From: Comamonadaceae bacterium 2FH
GTDB lineage: Bacteria > Pseudomonadota > Gammaproteobacteria > Burkholderiales > Burkholderiaceae_C
Length of the DNA: 64,000 bases
Reading direction: 5' to 3'
NCBI GenBank assembly: GCA_005503335.1
Contig: SCMQ01000020.1
Span: 19,189 to 83,188 of the forward strand
The notes under the pieces were generated by a model. It was not told the origin of the DNA, made no database searches, and saw only the letters and a program-made list of their open reading frames with translations. Positions 1 to 8,450 of this stretch are shown here, piece by piece. The position numbers and the translations under genes are program-made. Position 1 is the first letter of the stretch. Each line of letters opens with the position of its first letter.

Positions 1-790
1 CCAGCAGACCAAGGCCCAGGCCGCCAAGGCCCCGGCCGGCGGCGGCGACGGTGCCGGCCTGGGCCTGATCCCCTGGCCCAAGGTCGACTTCGCCAAGTTC
101 GGCCCCATAGAGCGCAAGGAGCTGGGCCGCATCAAGAAGATCAGCGGCGCCAACCTGCTGCGCAACGCCGTGATGATCCCGGCCGTCACCAACCACGACG
201 ACGCCGACATCACCGAGCTCGAGGCCTTCCGTGTCTCGACCAACAAGGAGAACGAGAAGTCCGGCGTCAAGGTCACCATGCTGGCCTTCCTGATCAAGGC
301 CTGCGTGGCCGCGCTCAAGAAGTTCCCCGAGTTCAACAGCTCGCTGGACGGCGACGCCCTGGTCTACAAGCAGTACTGGCACATCGGCTTTGCCGCCGAC
401 ACGCCCAACGGCCTGGTCGTTCCCGTGATCAAGGACGCCGACAAGAAGGGCATCCTCGCGATCAGCCAGGAGATGTCCGAGCTGGCCAAGAAGGCGCGCG
501 ACGGCAAGCTGGGGCCGGCCGACATGAGCGGCGCCACCTTCACCATCTCCAGCCTGGGCGGCATCGGCGGGCGTTACTTCACGCCCATCATCAACGCGCC
601 CGAGGTCGCCATCCTGGGGGTCTGCAAGTCCACCATGGAGCCGGTCTGGGACGGCAAGCAGTTCCAGCCGCGCCTGATGCTGCCGCTGTCGCTGACCTGG
701 GATCACCGCGTGATCGACGGCGCCGCCGCCGCGCGCTTCAACGCCTACCTGGGCCAGATCCTTGGCGACTTCCGCCGTGTGCTGCTGTAA
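1..790 (+). CDS. aceF: Dihydrolipoamide acetyltransferase, E2 of pyruvate dehydrogenase (5' truncated by window edge)
   Basis: The reading frame is open from base 2, so the N-terminal lipoyl domains lie outside the window; about 262 C-terminal residues are visible. The segment starts in an Ala/Gly/Lys-rich linker, then shows the inner-core acyltransferase domain ending in the catalytic signature [16 protein letters not shown], whose His takes part in transfer of the acetyl group from lipoyl-lysine to CoA. E2 forms the core of the pyruvate dehydrogenase complex. The stop lies 12 nt before an E3 gene, so the two are co-transcribed, as is usual in Burkholderiales. Assignment to PDH rather than OGDH rests on this neighbour and on a separate odhB in the window. 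Confidence 0.95.
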   Translation, partial: QQTKAQAAKAPAGGGDGAGLGLIPWPKVDFAKFGPIERKELGRIKKISGANLLRNAVMIPAVTNHDDADITELEAFRVSTNKENEKSGVKVTMLAFLIKACVAALKKFPEFNSSLDGDALVYKQYWHIGFAADTPNGLVVPVIKDADKKGILAISQEMSELAKKARDGKLGPADMSGATFTISSLGGIGGRYFTPIINAPEVAILGVCKSTMEPVWDGKQFQPRLMLPLSLTWDHRVIDGAAAARFNAYLGQILGDFRRVLL

Positions 791-802
791 AGGGACCGCA
801 AC

Positions 803-2623
803 ATGGCACTGATTGACATCAAGGTTCCCGACATCGGCGATTTCTCCGAAGTTGCCGTCATCGAGTTGCTGGTCAAGCCCGGCGACACCATCAAGGCCGA
901 GCAGAGCCTGGTCACCGTCGAGTCCGACAAGGCCTCGATGGAGATCCCCTCCAGCCATGCCGGCGTGGTCAAGGAGCTCAGGATCAAGCTGGGCGACAAG
1001 GTCAGCGAAGGCTCGGTGCTGCTGACGCTGGAGGCGGCCGAAGGCGGCGCTGCGGCGCCTGCACCGGCGCCGGCCGCTGCACCCGCGGCGGCTGCTCCGG
1101 CCCCCGCCGCGGCGGCCCCGGCCCCCGTCGCCGCCAGCTTCGGCGGCCAGGCCGACCTCGAGTGCGACGTGCTCGTGCTCGGTGCCGGCCCCGGCGGCTA
1201 CTCGGCCGCCTTCCGCGCCGCCGACTTGGGTCTGAAGGTGGTGCTGGTCGAGCGCTACGCCACCCTGGGCGGCGTGTGCCTGAACGTGGGCTGTATCCCT
1301 TCCAAGGCCCTGCTGCACGTGGCCGCCGTGATGGACGAGGTCGGCCACATGGCCGACCTCGGCGTCGACTTCGGCGCGCCCAAGCTCGACGTCGACAAGC
1401 TGCGCGGCCACAAGGAAAAGGTCATCTCCAAGCTGACCGGCGGCCTGGCCGCCATGGCCAAGATGCGCAAGGTGACGGTGGTGCGCGGCTACGGCGCCTT
1501 CGCCGGTGCCAACCATGTCGAGGTCGAGGAGACCGGCGGCACGGCGCAGGAGAAGACCGGCAAGAAGCAGGTCATCGCGTTCAAGCGCTGCATCATCGCC
1601 GCCGGCTCGCAGGCCGTGCGCCTGCCCTTCATGCCGCAGGACCCGCGCGTGGTGGACTCCACCGGCGCGCTGGCCCTGCAGGGCGTGCCCAAGAAGATGC
1701 TCATCGTCGGCGGCGGCATCATCGGCCTGGAGATGGGCACGGTCTACAGCACGCTGGGCGCGCGCCTGGACGTGGTCGAGATGCTGGACGGGCTGATGCA
1801 GGGCGCCGACCGGGATCTGGTCAAGGTCTGGCAGAAGATGAACCAGCACCGCTTCGACAACATCATGCTCAAGACCAAGACCGTGGGCGCGCAGGCCACG
1901 CCCGAGGGCATCAAGGTGCAGTTCGAAGGCCTGGACGGCAGCAAGAGCGAGGGCACCTACGACTTGGTGCTGCAGGCCGTGGGCCGCACGCCCAACGGCA
2001 AGAAGATCGCCGCCGACAAGGCCGGCGTGGCCGTCACCGACCGTGGTTTCATCGACGTCGACATCCAGATGCGCACCAACGTGCCGCACATCTTCGCCAT
2101 CGGCGACATCGTGGGCCAGCCCATGCTGGCGCACAAGGCGGTGCACGAGGCGCATGTGGCGGCGGAGGTGATCGCCGGCGAACTGCAGGGCAACCAGGAG
2201 CTGGCCTCGGCCGCCTTCAACGCCCGCGTGATCCCCAGCGTGGCCTACACCGACCCCGAGGTGGCCTGGGTGGGCCTGACCGAGGACCAGGCCAAGGCGC
2301 AGGGCATCAAGGTCAAGAAGGGCCTGTTCCCCTGGACGGCCTCGGGCCGCGCCATCGCCAACGGGCGCGACGAGGGCTACACCAAGCTGCTGTTCGACGA
2401 CAGCCCCGAGGCCCATGGCCACGGCAAGATCCTGGGTGGCGGCATCGTGGGCACCCATGCCGGCGACATGATCGGTGAGATCGCGCTGGCCATCGAGATG
2501 GGCGCCGACGCGGTGGACATCGGCAAGACCATCCACCCGCACCCCACGCTGGGCGAGAGCATAGGCATGGCGGCCGAGGTGGCCCACGGCAGCTGCACGG
2601 ACCTGCCGCCGGCGCGCAAGTAA
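803..2623 (+). CDS. lpdA: Dihydrolipoyl dehydrogenase (E3 of PDH) with N-terminal lipoyl domain
   Basis: The protein has 606 residues, against about 475 for an ordinary E3. The extra N-terminus is a lipoyl domain (residues 1-80) with the lipoylation motif ESDKASM (Lys43), joined by an Ala/Pro linker (about 84-112) to a flavoprotein disulfide reductase. The E3 part shows an FAD-binding GAGPGG, redox cysteines C159 and C164 in [13 protein letters not shown], a second nucleotide-binding GGGIIGLE, and the C-terminal active-site HPHPTLGE. It reoxidises dihydrolipoamide using NAD+. Lipoyl-E3 fusions are known for PDH complexes in this order. A second E3 without a lipoyl domain sits in the OGDH operon at 22706. 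Confidence 0.96.
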   Translation: MALIDIKVPDIGDFSEVAVIELLVKPGDTIKAEQSLVTVESDKASMEIPSSHAGVVKELRIKLGDKVSEGSVLLTLEAAEGGAAAPAPAPAAAPAAAAPAPAAAAPAPVAASFGGQADLECDVLVLGAGPGGYSAAFRAADLGLKVVLVERYATLGGVCLNVGCIPSKALLHVAAVMDEVGHMADLGVDFGAPKLDVDKLRGHKEKVISKLTGGLAAMAKMRKVTVVRGYGAFAGANHVEVEETGGTAQEKTGKKQVIAFKRCIIAAGSQAVRLPFMPQDPRVVDSTGALALQGVPKKMLIVGGGIIGLEMGTVYSTLGARLDVVEMLDGLMQGADRDLVKVWQKMNQHRFDNIMLKTKTVGAQATPEGIKVQFEGLDGSKSEGTYDLVLQAVGRTPNGKKIAADKAGVAVTDRGFIDVDIQMRTNVPHIFAIGDIVGQPMLAHKAVHEAHVAAEVIAGELQGNQELASAAFNARVIPSVAYTDPEVAWVGLTEDQAKAQGIKVKKGLFPWTASGRAIANGRDEGYTKLLFDDSPEAHGHGKILGGGIVGTHAGDMIGEIALAIEMGADAVDIGKTIHPHPTLGESIGMAAEVAHGSCTDLPPARK

Positions 2624-2645
2624 GCCGCGTCCTCAGCCGGCTCGC

Positions 2646-2678
2646 AAAGCCCGGACCTTCGCAGGTCCGGGCTTTTTT
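2646..2678 (+). terminator. Intrinsic terminator after the aceF-lpdA operon
   Basis: A perfect 13-bp stem (2646-2658 with 2663-2675) closes a TCGC loop and runs into a T tract, 23 nt after the lpdA stop. This is a canonical Rho-independent terminator ending the PDH operon. Confidence 0.9.
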
Positions 2679-2736
2679 GTCGCCTGCGCCGAGCGGGCGC
2701 AGCACCCGCCATGCCGCATCATCGGGGTCACAGGCC

Positions 2737-3108
2737 TCAGCGATCGGGACTTGCAGCCGGCTCCGCGGGCGTGGGGAACTGCAGGTAGAGCGATGTCGCT
2801 TCGGAGGGCGGCTGCAGGTTGTTGATCGTCAGCCGATAGAGGGCGGGACGCAGCTGTGCCGGCAGTTTCGCGGTCACCTGCGTTGGCGTGGATTCGCTGA
2901 CCTCGAGCCGGTGCGCGCCGAGCACGAGCAGCGGCGCGCTGCTGCCAAAGTGCCTGCCCGAGAGGTTGAGTCGATTCCCCGCGGGATCGATCTCGACGCT
3001 TTCCACTACGGGCGGGGGCGTGGTCCCGCGGCCGCCGGCGGCGGCAGGGGCGACCCAGGCCGCCAGTGCGAGGGTGGTTGCGAAAAGACGAGCGTTTGAC
3101 TGCTTCAT
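2737..3108 (-). CDS. Small secreted IPT/TIG-like domain protein
   Basis: The 123-residue protein has a clear Sec signal peptide (about residues 1-24, cleavage near WVAPAAAGG). The mature part resembles a single IPT/TIG immunoglobulin-like fold: VESVEIDPAGNRLNLSGRHF, then beta-strand-rich sequence ending LYRLTINNLQ. Short proteins of this kind occur in betaproteobacteria, sometimes near tail-fibre or collar proteins, but no such partner is adjacent here. It is convergent with lpdA and separated from it by the terminator. The exact function is unknown; a periplasmic or surface role is inferred from the signal peptide. Confidence 0.7.
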   Translation of the reverse strand: MKQSNARLFATTLALAAWVAPAAAGGRGTTPPPVVESVEIDPAGNRLNLSGRHFGSSAPLLVLGAHRLEVSESTPTQVTAKLPAQLRPALYRLTINNLQPPSEATSLYLQFPTPAEPAASPDR

Positions 3109-3221
3109 GGCCGTGTTCCTCTCTGAGTCGAAGGGCTACCTTGGTTGGACATCGGCGCGGCAGAGGGACTCTCGCCGCGGCGATGGCCTGGAAACCACTT
3201 TAGGCCCGGCCAGCAGAGGGA

Positions 3222-3246
3222 GCCATCGGGGCGGGTCCCCGATGGC
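3222..3246. other. Perfect 10-bp inverted repeat between regulator and TIG genes
   Basis: Arms at 3222-3231 (GCCATCGGGG) and 3237-3246 are perfect complements around a 5-nt loop. It lies downstream of the minus-strand response regulator, in position for a terminator or mRNA-end hairpin, but no T tract follows on either strand. Confidence 0.45.
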
Positions 3247-3303
3247 GCTTGGGGAAACTCCGATTTCTGGCTAAGGGCTTCCCCTAGGAGGACAGCCGCC
3301 GGT

Positions 3304-3945
3304 TCAACGGTCTTCCAGCCAGTGAACCGCAAACCGGACCAGGTCCCCGCCATTGCTCAGTTGCAGCTTCTCCTTGAGGCTGGCGCGGTGGGCTTCGATG
3401 GTCTTGATGCTGCGGTGGAGCTTGTCGGCGATCTGACGGGTACCGAAGCCCAGGCCCAGCAGGTGCAGGACTTCGAATTCGCGTTCGCTCAGCCCGGCGA
3501 TGGGGCTGGGGACGCCGCCGTGTGGCGCCACCAGCCGTTGCGACAGCCGGTTGTGCATCGCGGCGCTGAGGTAGATCTCGCCGACCAGGACCTGGCGCAC
3601 CGCGCGCAGGATGTCGCTGGTGGCCGCCTGCTTCATGAGGTAGCCGTTAGCGCCGGCCCGCAAGGCGCGTTCCGCGAAGATGAACTCGTCGTGCATGCTG
3701 ATGGCCAGCAGCGCCAGTCCGGGGTGACGGTGCCGCAAGGTCTTGATCAACTCCAGTCCCGAATCGCCGTTGAGCGAGATGTCGACGATGGCCAGCTCGA
3801 AGTCGGCAGCCGCCATGGCAGCCAGGGCCTCTTCGGCCGTGCCGGCCTCGCGGCAAAGGTCGAGGTCCTCCTGGAGGTTGAGAAACTGGGCCATGCCCTC
3901 GCGCACGATGGGGTGGTCGTCGACCATCAGGATGCGGGTCTTCAC
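3304..3945 (-). CDS. NarL/FixJ-family response regulator
   Basis: The receiver domain (residues 1-120) has the acidic pocket MVDDHP near position 9, phospho-acceptor Asp55 in LAIVDISLN, and the conserved Lys105 in GYLMKQ. A LuxR-type helix-turn-helix follows (about 145-205; LSEREFEVLHLL, RSIKTIEAHRASLKEKL). The GTG start at 3945 is chosen because it lies 4 nt after the kinase stop and gives the usual 213-residue NarL length; the frame stays open upstream inside the kinase gene, but that part is not homologous-looking. With the upstream MASE1 kinase it forms a two-component pair; target genes cannot be told from the sequence. Confidence 0.93.
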   Translation of the reverse strand: MKTRILMVDDHPIVREGMAQFLNLQEDLDLCREAGTAEEALAAMAAADFELAIVDISLNGDSGLELIKTLRHRHPGLALLAISMHDEFIFAERALRAGANGYLMKQAATSDILRAVRQVLVGEIYLSAAMHNRLSQRLVAPHGGVPSPIAGLSEREFEVLHLLGLGFGTRQIADKLHRSIKTIEAHRASLKEKLQLSNGGDLVRFAVHWLEDR

Positions 3946-3949
3946 CCGC

Positions 3950-5608
3950 TCAGGACAGGGCGGGCTGCTCACGCGGCTCTCCTGGGTAGATGATGGCGAT
4001 GGTCGTGCCGCCTTGGGCATTGCGCTCGACGGCAAAGCGGCCCCCGAGCAGGCTGGCGCGGTAGCGCATGCTGTGCATGCCCAGGCCCTGTCCACGCCAG
4101 ACGCGCTCCGGGTCCAGTCCAATGCCGTCGTCGCTGATGGCCAGCCTGTGCTGGCCCTCGACCTGGGCCAGGTCGATGCGCAGCTGGCTGGCCTGGCTGT
4201 GCTTCACCGCGTTGTTGATGGCCTCCTGCGCGACCCGGTACAGGTTGATCGCGACCAGCGGGTCGCGCACCCGGAGATGGGGGTCCGCGCGGAACACACA
4301 GGCCACGCCCTGCAGCGAACGGGTGTGCTCCGCCAGCTGCTCGAGCGCCGCCGCCAGGCCATCGGACTCCAGGGCCGCCGGGTAGAGCCCCCTGGCCACC
4401 GAGCGGGTCATGGCGATCGCCTGCTCGATCAGTTCCCGTATCCGTCTGGCCAGGCTGACCTCCGGGCGTGCCCGCTCGGCAAGCGTCTGCTGCAGGCTTG
4501 CGCTGAACAGCGCCAGGCTGGTCAGGTGTTGGCCCAGACCGTCGTGCAGTTCCCGGCCTATGGCTTTTTGCTGTTCTTCGCTGGCCCGGATCAACTCGCT
4601 CTCCAGGCGCCTGCGTTCGGCCATCTCGCGCTGCAGGCCGGCATTGCTGTCCGCCAGATCCCGGGTGCGCTCGTCGACCCGACGCTCCAGTTCGTCGTGC
4701 GAGCGCTTGAGGTCCGCCTGCGCGCGCTGCTGCTCGGCGACCGAGGCGGCGAGCAGCAGTCCGCTGACCGCGACCACATTGGCGAACGTGCACCAGCGCA
4801 TCAGGCTGTCCACGGGGTCGTCGACCACGAAGGGCCCGGTTCCCCGGCTCGTGCCCACGATGGCCAGCAGCGAGACGGCCAGCGTGACCAGGCTGGCGCC
4901 CCATTGACCGAAGCGCAGTGCCGCCCAGATGACGAAGGGAAACACGGCCAGCGAGGCCGGGTAGTAGCCATGGCCCGCCAGTTCCGGTGCGCCGAAGATC
5001 TTGTGGCTGACCAGCAGGAGCATGGCGCCCAGGCCCAGGGCCTCGAGCAACCTGGGCGGCGACAGCGCACGGCGCGGATGGCTGAGCCAGACCAGCAGCG
5101 GCGGCGCCACCACGAGCACGCCCATCATGTCGCCCAGCCACCATTTCAGCCAGACCGAGGCGTAGTCGCCCATGGTGACGATGCCGCCCAGGGCCAGCAC
5201 GGCCACGCCCACGGAGGCGCTGGCCATGGTGCCGAGCATGGCGGCCAGGACGACCAGGGCGAGCACGTCCCGACGCCGGTCCAGGGCATTGCGAAAACCG
5301 GCCAGGCGCTGCAGGAGATAGGCGCCGACCAGGGCTTCCAGGGTGTTGCCCAGCGCGATGCCGGCGGCGACCAGCAGTGCGATGCCGGTCCATGCATTGG
5401 CCAGGAAGGCGCCCAGGGCAATACCGACAGACAATCGGTAGCCATAGCCCAGCAGCGCGGCCAGCGCGATCCCGCTCGGCGCCCAGAGCAGGGTGACCGT
5501 GTTGCCGACCACGGCATACATCAAGCCGCCTATGGCGGCGGCGGTGTACAACAAGGCCACGCCCGTTAACTGGGCGCAGAAGCGGATGCCTGTTCCATTG
5601 TTGTGCAT
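3950..5608 (-). CDS. MASE1-domain sensor histidine kinase (HisKA_3 / HATPase)
   Basis: The 552-residue kinase begins with many hydrophobic membrane segments (about residues 12-290), with features of a MASE1 sensor such as LLWAPSGIALA. A coiled-coil linker (about 290-345) leads to the HisKA_3 dimerisation domain with phospho-acceptor His355 in GRELHDGLGQHL. The ATPase domain has the N box QEAINNAVKHS and the G box ISDDGIGLDP. This architecture belongs to the NarX/UhpB-type kinases that partner NarL regulators, and the regulator follows directly. The ligand is unknown; MASE1 domains are thought to sense intramembrane or small-molecule signals. Transcription probably starts in the 5609-5845 gap. 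Confidence 0.93.
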   Translation of the reverse strand: MHNNGTGIRFCAQLTGVALLYTAAAIGGLMYAVVGNTVTLLWAPSGIALAALLGYGYRLSVGIALGAFLANAWTGIALLVAAGIALGNTLEALVGAYLLQRLAGFRNALDRRRDVLALVVLAAMLGTMASASVGVAVLALGGIVTMGDYASVWLKWWLGDMMGVLVVAPPLLVWLSHPRRALSPPRLLEALGLGAMLLLVSHKIFGAPELAGHGYYPASLAVFPFVIWAALRFGQWGASLVTLAVSLLAIVGTSRGTGPFVVDDPVDSLMRWCTFANVVAVSGLLLAASVAEQQRAQADLKRSHDELERRVDERTRDLADSNAGLQREMAERRRLESELIRASEEQQKAIGRELHDGLGQHLTSLALFSASLQQTLAERARPEVSLARRIRELIEQAIAMTRSVARGLYPAALESDGLAAALEQLAEHTRSLQGVACVFRADPHLRVRDPLVAINLYRVAQEAINNAVKHSQASQLRIDLAQVEGQHRLAISDDGIGLDPERVWRGQGLGMHSMRYRASLLGGRFAVERNAQGGTTIAIIYPGEPREQPALS

Positions 5609-5700
5609 GAACCACCCACGGATCGACCATGTGGCCGACTTGATCGGTGCGCTGCAGGATTCATGCCGGGGCTTGGCAGGTGCAATCCTTTGCGGGGGCC

Positions 5701-5728
5701 GCTTCGTGCTTCGTGCTTCGTGCTTCGT
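5701..5728. repeat. Heptanucleotide tandem repeat, four perfect copies of GCTTCGT
   Basis: Four uninterrupted 7-bp units occupy 5701-5728 in the 237-bp gap between the divergent kinase (start 5608) and the small acidic-protein gene (start 5846). The unit length is not a multiple of three. Copy-number change would alter promoter spacing for either divergent gene rather than a reading frame. Confidence 0.9.
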
Positions 5729-5845
5729 GGACGCGGGACGCCTGCGGCGTCACAATGGATCCGCTGCGCGTCGTGGCGGGGGCCGCAAGGCGCGCGGCTG
5801 CAGGCTTCGACCTCATCCGAAGGGCTGACCCCAAGGAGCATGACC

Positions 5846-6169
5846 ATGACGCGCAAATCACCAGCGACCCGTGCGGGCAGTCCCCCCGCGGCGGAGGACA
5901 GCGAGTCGGCCGAGGACCCGCGCCTTCGGCAGATCCTGGTGCGACCGGATGGCTATTACTGGCAAGCCCTGGATGGCCGGCAGGAGTTCGGGCCCTTCGA
6001 TACGCTGGAGGACGCCCTGGCCGACATGGAGGTGGCCGACGAGGATGAGCCCGAGCCGGGCGAGAGCCTGCAGGAGGCCGAGGACGAGATCGGCATCTCC
6101 GACTGGATAGACCCCGAGACGGGCGAGCCGGCGGAGGGGCATTCGCCGCCCCGGCTGGACGAGGAGTGA
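5846..6169 (+). CDS. Small acidic cytoplasmic protein, function unknown
   Basis: The 107-residue protein has no signal peptide. A polar N-terminus (about 1-28) is followed by a compact segment RQILVRPDGYYWQALDGRQE and a very acidic tail (DEDEPEPGESLQEAEDE, DEE at the end). The ATG at 5846 is preferred over 5840 because AAGGAG (5833-5838) then has a 7-nt spacing. I do not recognise a named family; a conserved hypothetical of Burkholderiales is likely. The acidic C-terminus could mediate binding to a basic partner, but nothing nearby identifies one. It ends convergently with the diguanylate cyclase at 6189. Confidence 0.72.
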   Translation: MTRKSPATRAGSPPAAEDSESAEDPRLRQILVRPDGYYWQALDGRQEFGPFDTLEDALADMEVADEDEPEPGESLQEAEDEIGISDWIDPETGEPAEGHSPPRLDEE

Positions 6170-6188
6170 GGGCGGCCCCTGGCCCGGG

Positions 6189-7502
6189 TCAGGCCTGGGC
6201 CACTGCCACCCGGTTGCGCCCCTCGGTCTTGGCCTGGTAGAGGGCGGCGTCGGCCCGGGCCAGCAGGCGCGTGATGCTGAGCTCGCTGGGGTCGAACTGC
6301 GCGACGCCGAAGCTGGCGCTGTAGCTCAGCTGGCGCCCCTCGACATGGAGCTTGCTCTGCTCGATGGCGAGCCGCATGCGCTCGGCGGCCAGGGCCGCCT
6401 GCTCGGCTGCGCAGTTCGGCAGAAGGACCACGAACTCCTCGCCGCCCAGGCGGGCCACCAGGTCCACCTCGCGCGCCTCGCGGGCCACGGTCTGGGCAAT
6501 GCTGACCAGCACTGCGTCCCCGGTCACATGGCCGTGGGTGTCGTTGACCGCCTTGAAGTGGTCCAGGTCGATGATCACCAGCGACAGCGGCGAACGGTAG
6601 CGCAGGGCGCGCTGGATCTCCACCTCCGCCACCTCGGTGAAGGCCCGGCGGCTGGCCACGCCGGTCAGCGGGTCGATGCGCGCCGCCTGCTCGGCGGCCT
6701 CTTTCTGGCGCCGCAGTTCGTCCGTGGCAGCCGCGATCTGCTGCCGCAGCTCCTCCTGCGTCATGGCCACCCGCGCGGCCATGGTATTGATGCCCGCCGC
6801 CAGGGCGCGCAGCACCCCGCTGGCCGCCGGGTCGGCACGTGCTTCCAGCTCGCCTTCGCGCATGCGCTCGACCACGCGGCTGATATGGCCTATGGGCCGG
6901 GTCACGCTGGAGGCAATCCAGGTCGAGAACAGGCCCGCCAGCAGCAGACCGCCCGCGGCCGTGATCAGGGCCCAGAGCAGCAGGTCGCGTTGCTGCCCGG
7001 CCATGGCATCCAGCGAGAACTCGAGCACCACATGGCCCAGCCCCTGTCGGCGCTCGCCCGCGGCGGCGGTGCCTGCGCCCAGCGGGGCATACAGCTCGTC
7101 AGCGGGCAGTGCGGAAGGGTAGATGGGCGCCACCACGGTCAGCGCCTTGCCCACCCGCACCTGGACCTGGTCGTCGAAGGCGGGCAGCGGCGTCGACAGC
7201 CGTCCTGCGGCGGCCTGCAGCCTTCCGTCCAGGGCATAGATGGCGACGCCGCGCATGTTCGGGTCGACCGCCATGGCCGACTCGACCAGGCGGGCCAGGC
7301 CGTCCCGGTTGTCGGCAAACAGCAGGAACTCGGCGGCACTGCCCAGCTGTCGCGCCGAGGCATGGGCCCGGTCGCGCAAGGCGTCCTCCAGGGCCGATCC
7401 CTGCCGTCCGTGAAACAGCAGCAACAGCAGCAGGACGGTCAGCATGGCTGGCAGTGCCGCTGCCAGCCACAGTCGCGTGCGAATGCCTGGAATGGGTTTC
7501 AT
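6189..7502 (-). CDS. Membrane diguanylate cyclase with HAMP domain
   Basis: The 437-residue protein has transmembrane helix 1 (about 12-30), a periplasmic sensor region (31-172), transmembrane helix 2 (about 173-198), a HAMP linker (about 195-250), a short coiled coil and a GGDEF domain. The active-site motif is an intact GGEEF (353-357), and a product-inhibition I-site RxxD (REVD, 344-347) stands five residues before it, so it is expected to make c-di-GMP from two GTP under feedback control. Its ATG overlaps the stop of the upstream binding-protein gene (ATGA), the last step of a receptor / binding protein / cyclase operon, suggesting its periplasmic part responds to that partner. Confidence 0.93.
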   Translation of the reverse strand: MKPIPGIRTRLWLAAALPAMLTVLLLLLLFHGRQGSALEDALRDRAHASARQLGSAAEFLLFADNRDGLARLVESAMAVDPNMRGVAIYALDGRLQAAAGRLSTPLPAFDDQVQVRVGKALTVVAPIYPSALPADELYAPLGAGTAAAGERRQGLGHVVLEFSLDAMAGQQRDLLLWALITAAGGLLLAGLFSTWIASSVTRPIGHISRVVERMREGELEARADPAASGVLRALAAGINTMAARVAMTQEELRQQIAAATDELRRQKEAAEQAARIDPLTGVASRRAFTEVAEVEIQRALRYRSPLSLVIIDLDHFKAVNDTHGHVTGDAVLVSIAQTVAREAREVDLVARLGGEEFVVLLPNCAAEQAALAAERMRLAIEQSKLHVEGRQLSYSASFGVAQFDPSELSITRLLARADAALYQAKTEGRNRVAVAQA

Positions 7503-8428
7503 CGTGCAACTTCCTGACGACGCACGGCCGCTGCCAATGTGTTGGCATCGTCCAGTGCCAGCCCGAGCGAACGGCCGACCTGGGCATTGACGGCCACGGA
7601 AAACGATTCGGCCAGACGCACCGGCGGCAGGCCGCGCCCGGCCAGGAAGGCCTGCATCGCCGCCGAGGTCTGACGTGCAGCCTGCGCCGGCGACGTGAAC
7701 AGCGCCAGCGTGGCGCCGGCCTTCACCTGGGCGGCCGAGTAGGTGGCTACCGGCACGCGCTGCCGGTAGGCCGCGATCAACAGGTTCTGCAGCGCGCCGG
7801 GCTGCAGCAGCAGGCTGTCGGGCAGGGTCAGCAGCACCTCCGAGTCGTCCAGCACCTCGCGCAGGGCAGGGTAGAGGTCTTGCGAGGCCGAGGGCAGGGC
7901 GAGCGCGTTCAGTTGCATGCCACGCGCCGCGGCCGCCGCGAGCAGCGCCGGCCTGAGCGGGACCGTGTCGGGGCCCAGCAGCATGCCGACCTTCCTGCGC
8001 GTGGGCAGGGCCTGGCGCAGCAGTTCGAAGTGGCGATCCAGCGGCTGGTCGAGCAGCACCGCCGAGGCGCTGGCGGGCATGCGGTGGCCGACGACGGCCT
8101 CGTAGCTCGCGCGGGGCAGCAGCGACGCCAGCAGCGGCACCCTGGCCAGGGCGGCATCGTTCTGCATCCTGTCGACCACCGCGCGCAAGGCGCCAGCGCC
8201 CAGGCTCACGACCAGCCTGGGCGGCGCTGACGCCAAGGCCAGCAGTTCTCGCGCCGGCGCGATCAGCAGCTCGGCGCGGCGCGGCGCCGCGGCCCAGTCC
8301 TCGCGCAGGGCGGCGGCGGCTTCGGCATAGGCGCCGCCCGGCTCGGTGAGCGCCAGCCACAGGGTCGGGTCCGCGCCCCAGGCGCGTCCCTGGGGCAGCA
8401 GGGTTGCCGCCAGGGACCCGGCCAGCAT
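7499..8428 (-). CDS. Periplasmic binding-like protein (ABC_sub_bind-type)
   Basis: The 309-residue product starts with a hydrophobic leader ending near GRAWGA and then looks like the two-lobed ABC_sub_bind (PF04392-like) fold: PPRLVVSLGAGALRAVV, VGMLLGPDTVPLRP, DDSEVLLTLPDSLLLQPGA and VPVATYSAAQVKAGATLALF. No ABC permease or ATPase is adjacent, so a transport role is doubtful. It sits between a TonB receptor and a diguanylate cyclase and overlaps the cyclase start by 4 nt, so it probably serves as a sensory subunit. The start is uncertain: the ATG lacks the usual basic n-region, and Arg-Arg lies just upstream in frame. Confidence 0.8.
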   Translation of the reverse strand: MLAGSLAATLLPQGRAWGADPTLWLALTEPGGAYAEAAAALREDWAAAPRRAELLIAPARELLALASAPPRLVVSLGAGALRAVVDRMQNDAALARVPLLASLLPRASYEAVVGHRMPASASAVLLDQPLDRHFELLRQALPTRRKVGMLLGPDTVPLRPALLAAAAARGMQLNALALPSASQDLYPALREVLDDSEVLLTLPDSLLLQPGALQNLLIAAYRQRVPVATYSAAQVKAGATLALFTSPAQAARQTSAAMQAFLAGRGLPPVRLAESFSVAVNAQVGRSLGLALDDANTLAAAVRRQEVAR

Positions 8429-8450
8429 CAGGCGGCGCTGCGCGTCCAGT

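Noticed and set aside
5603..5845. Upstream extension of the small acidic protein through the heptamer repeat
   Set aside because: The frame is open, but the translated repeat region is low-complexity and the ribosome site AAGGAG points to ATG 5846.
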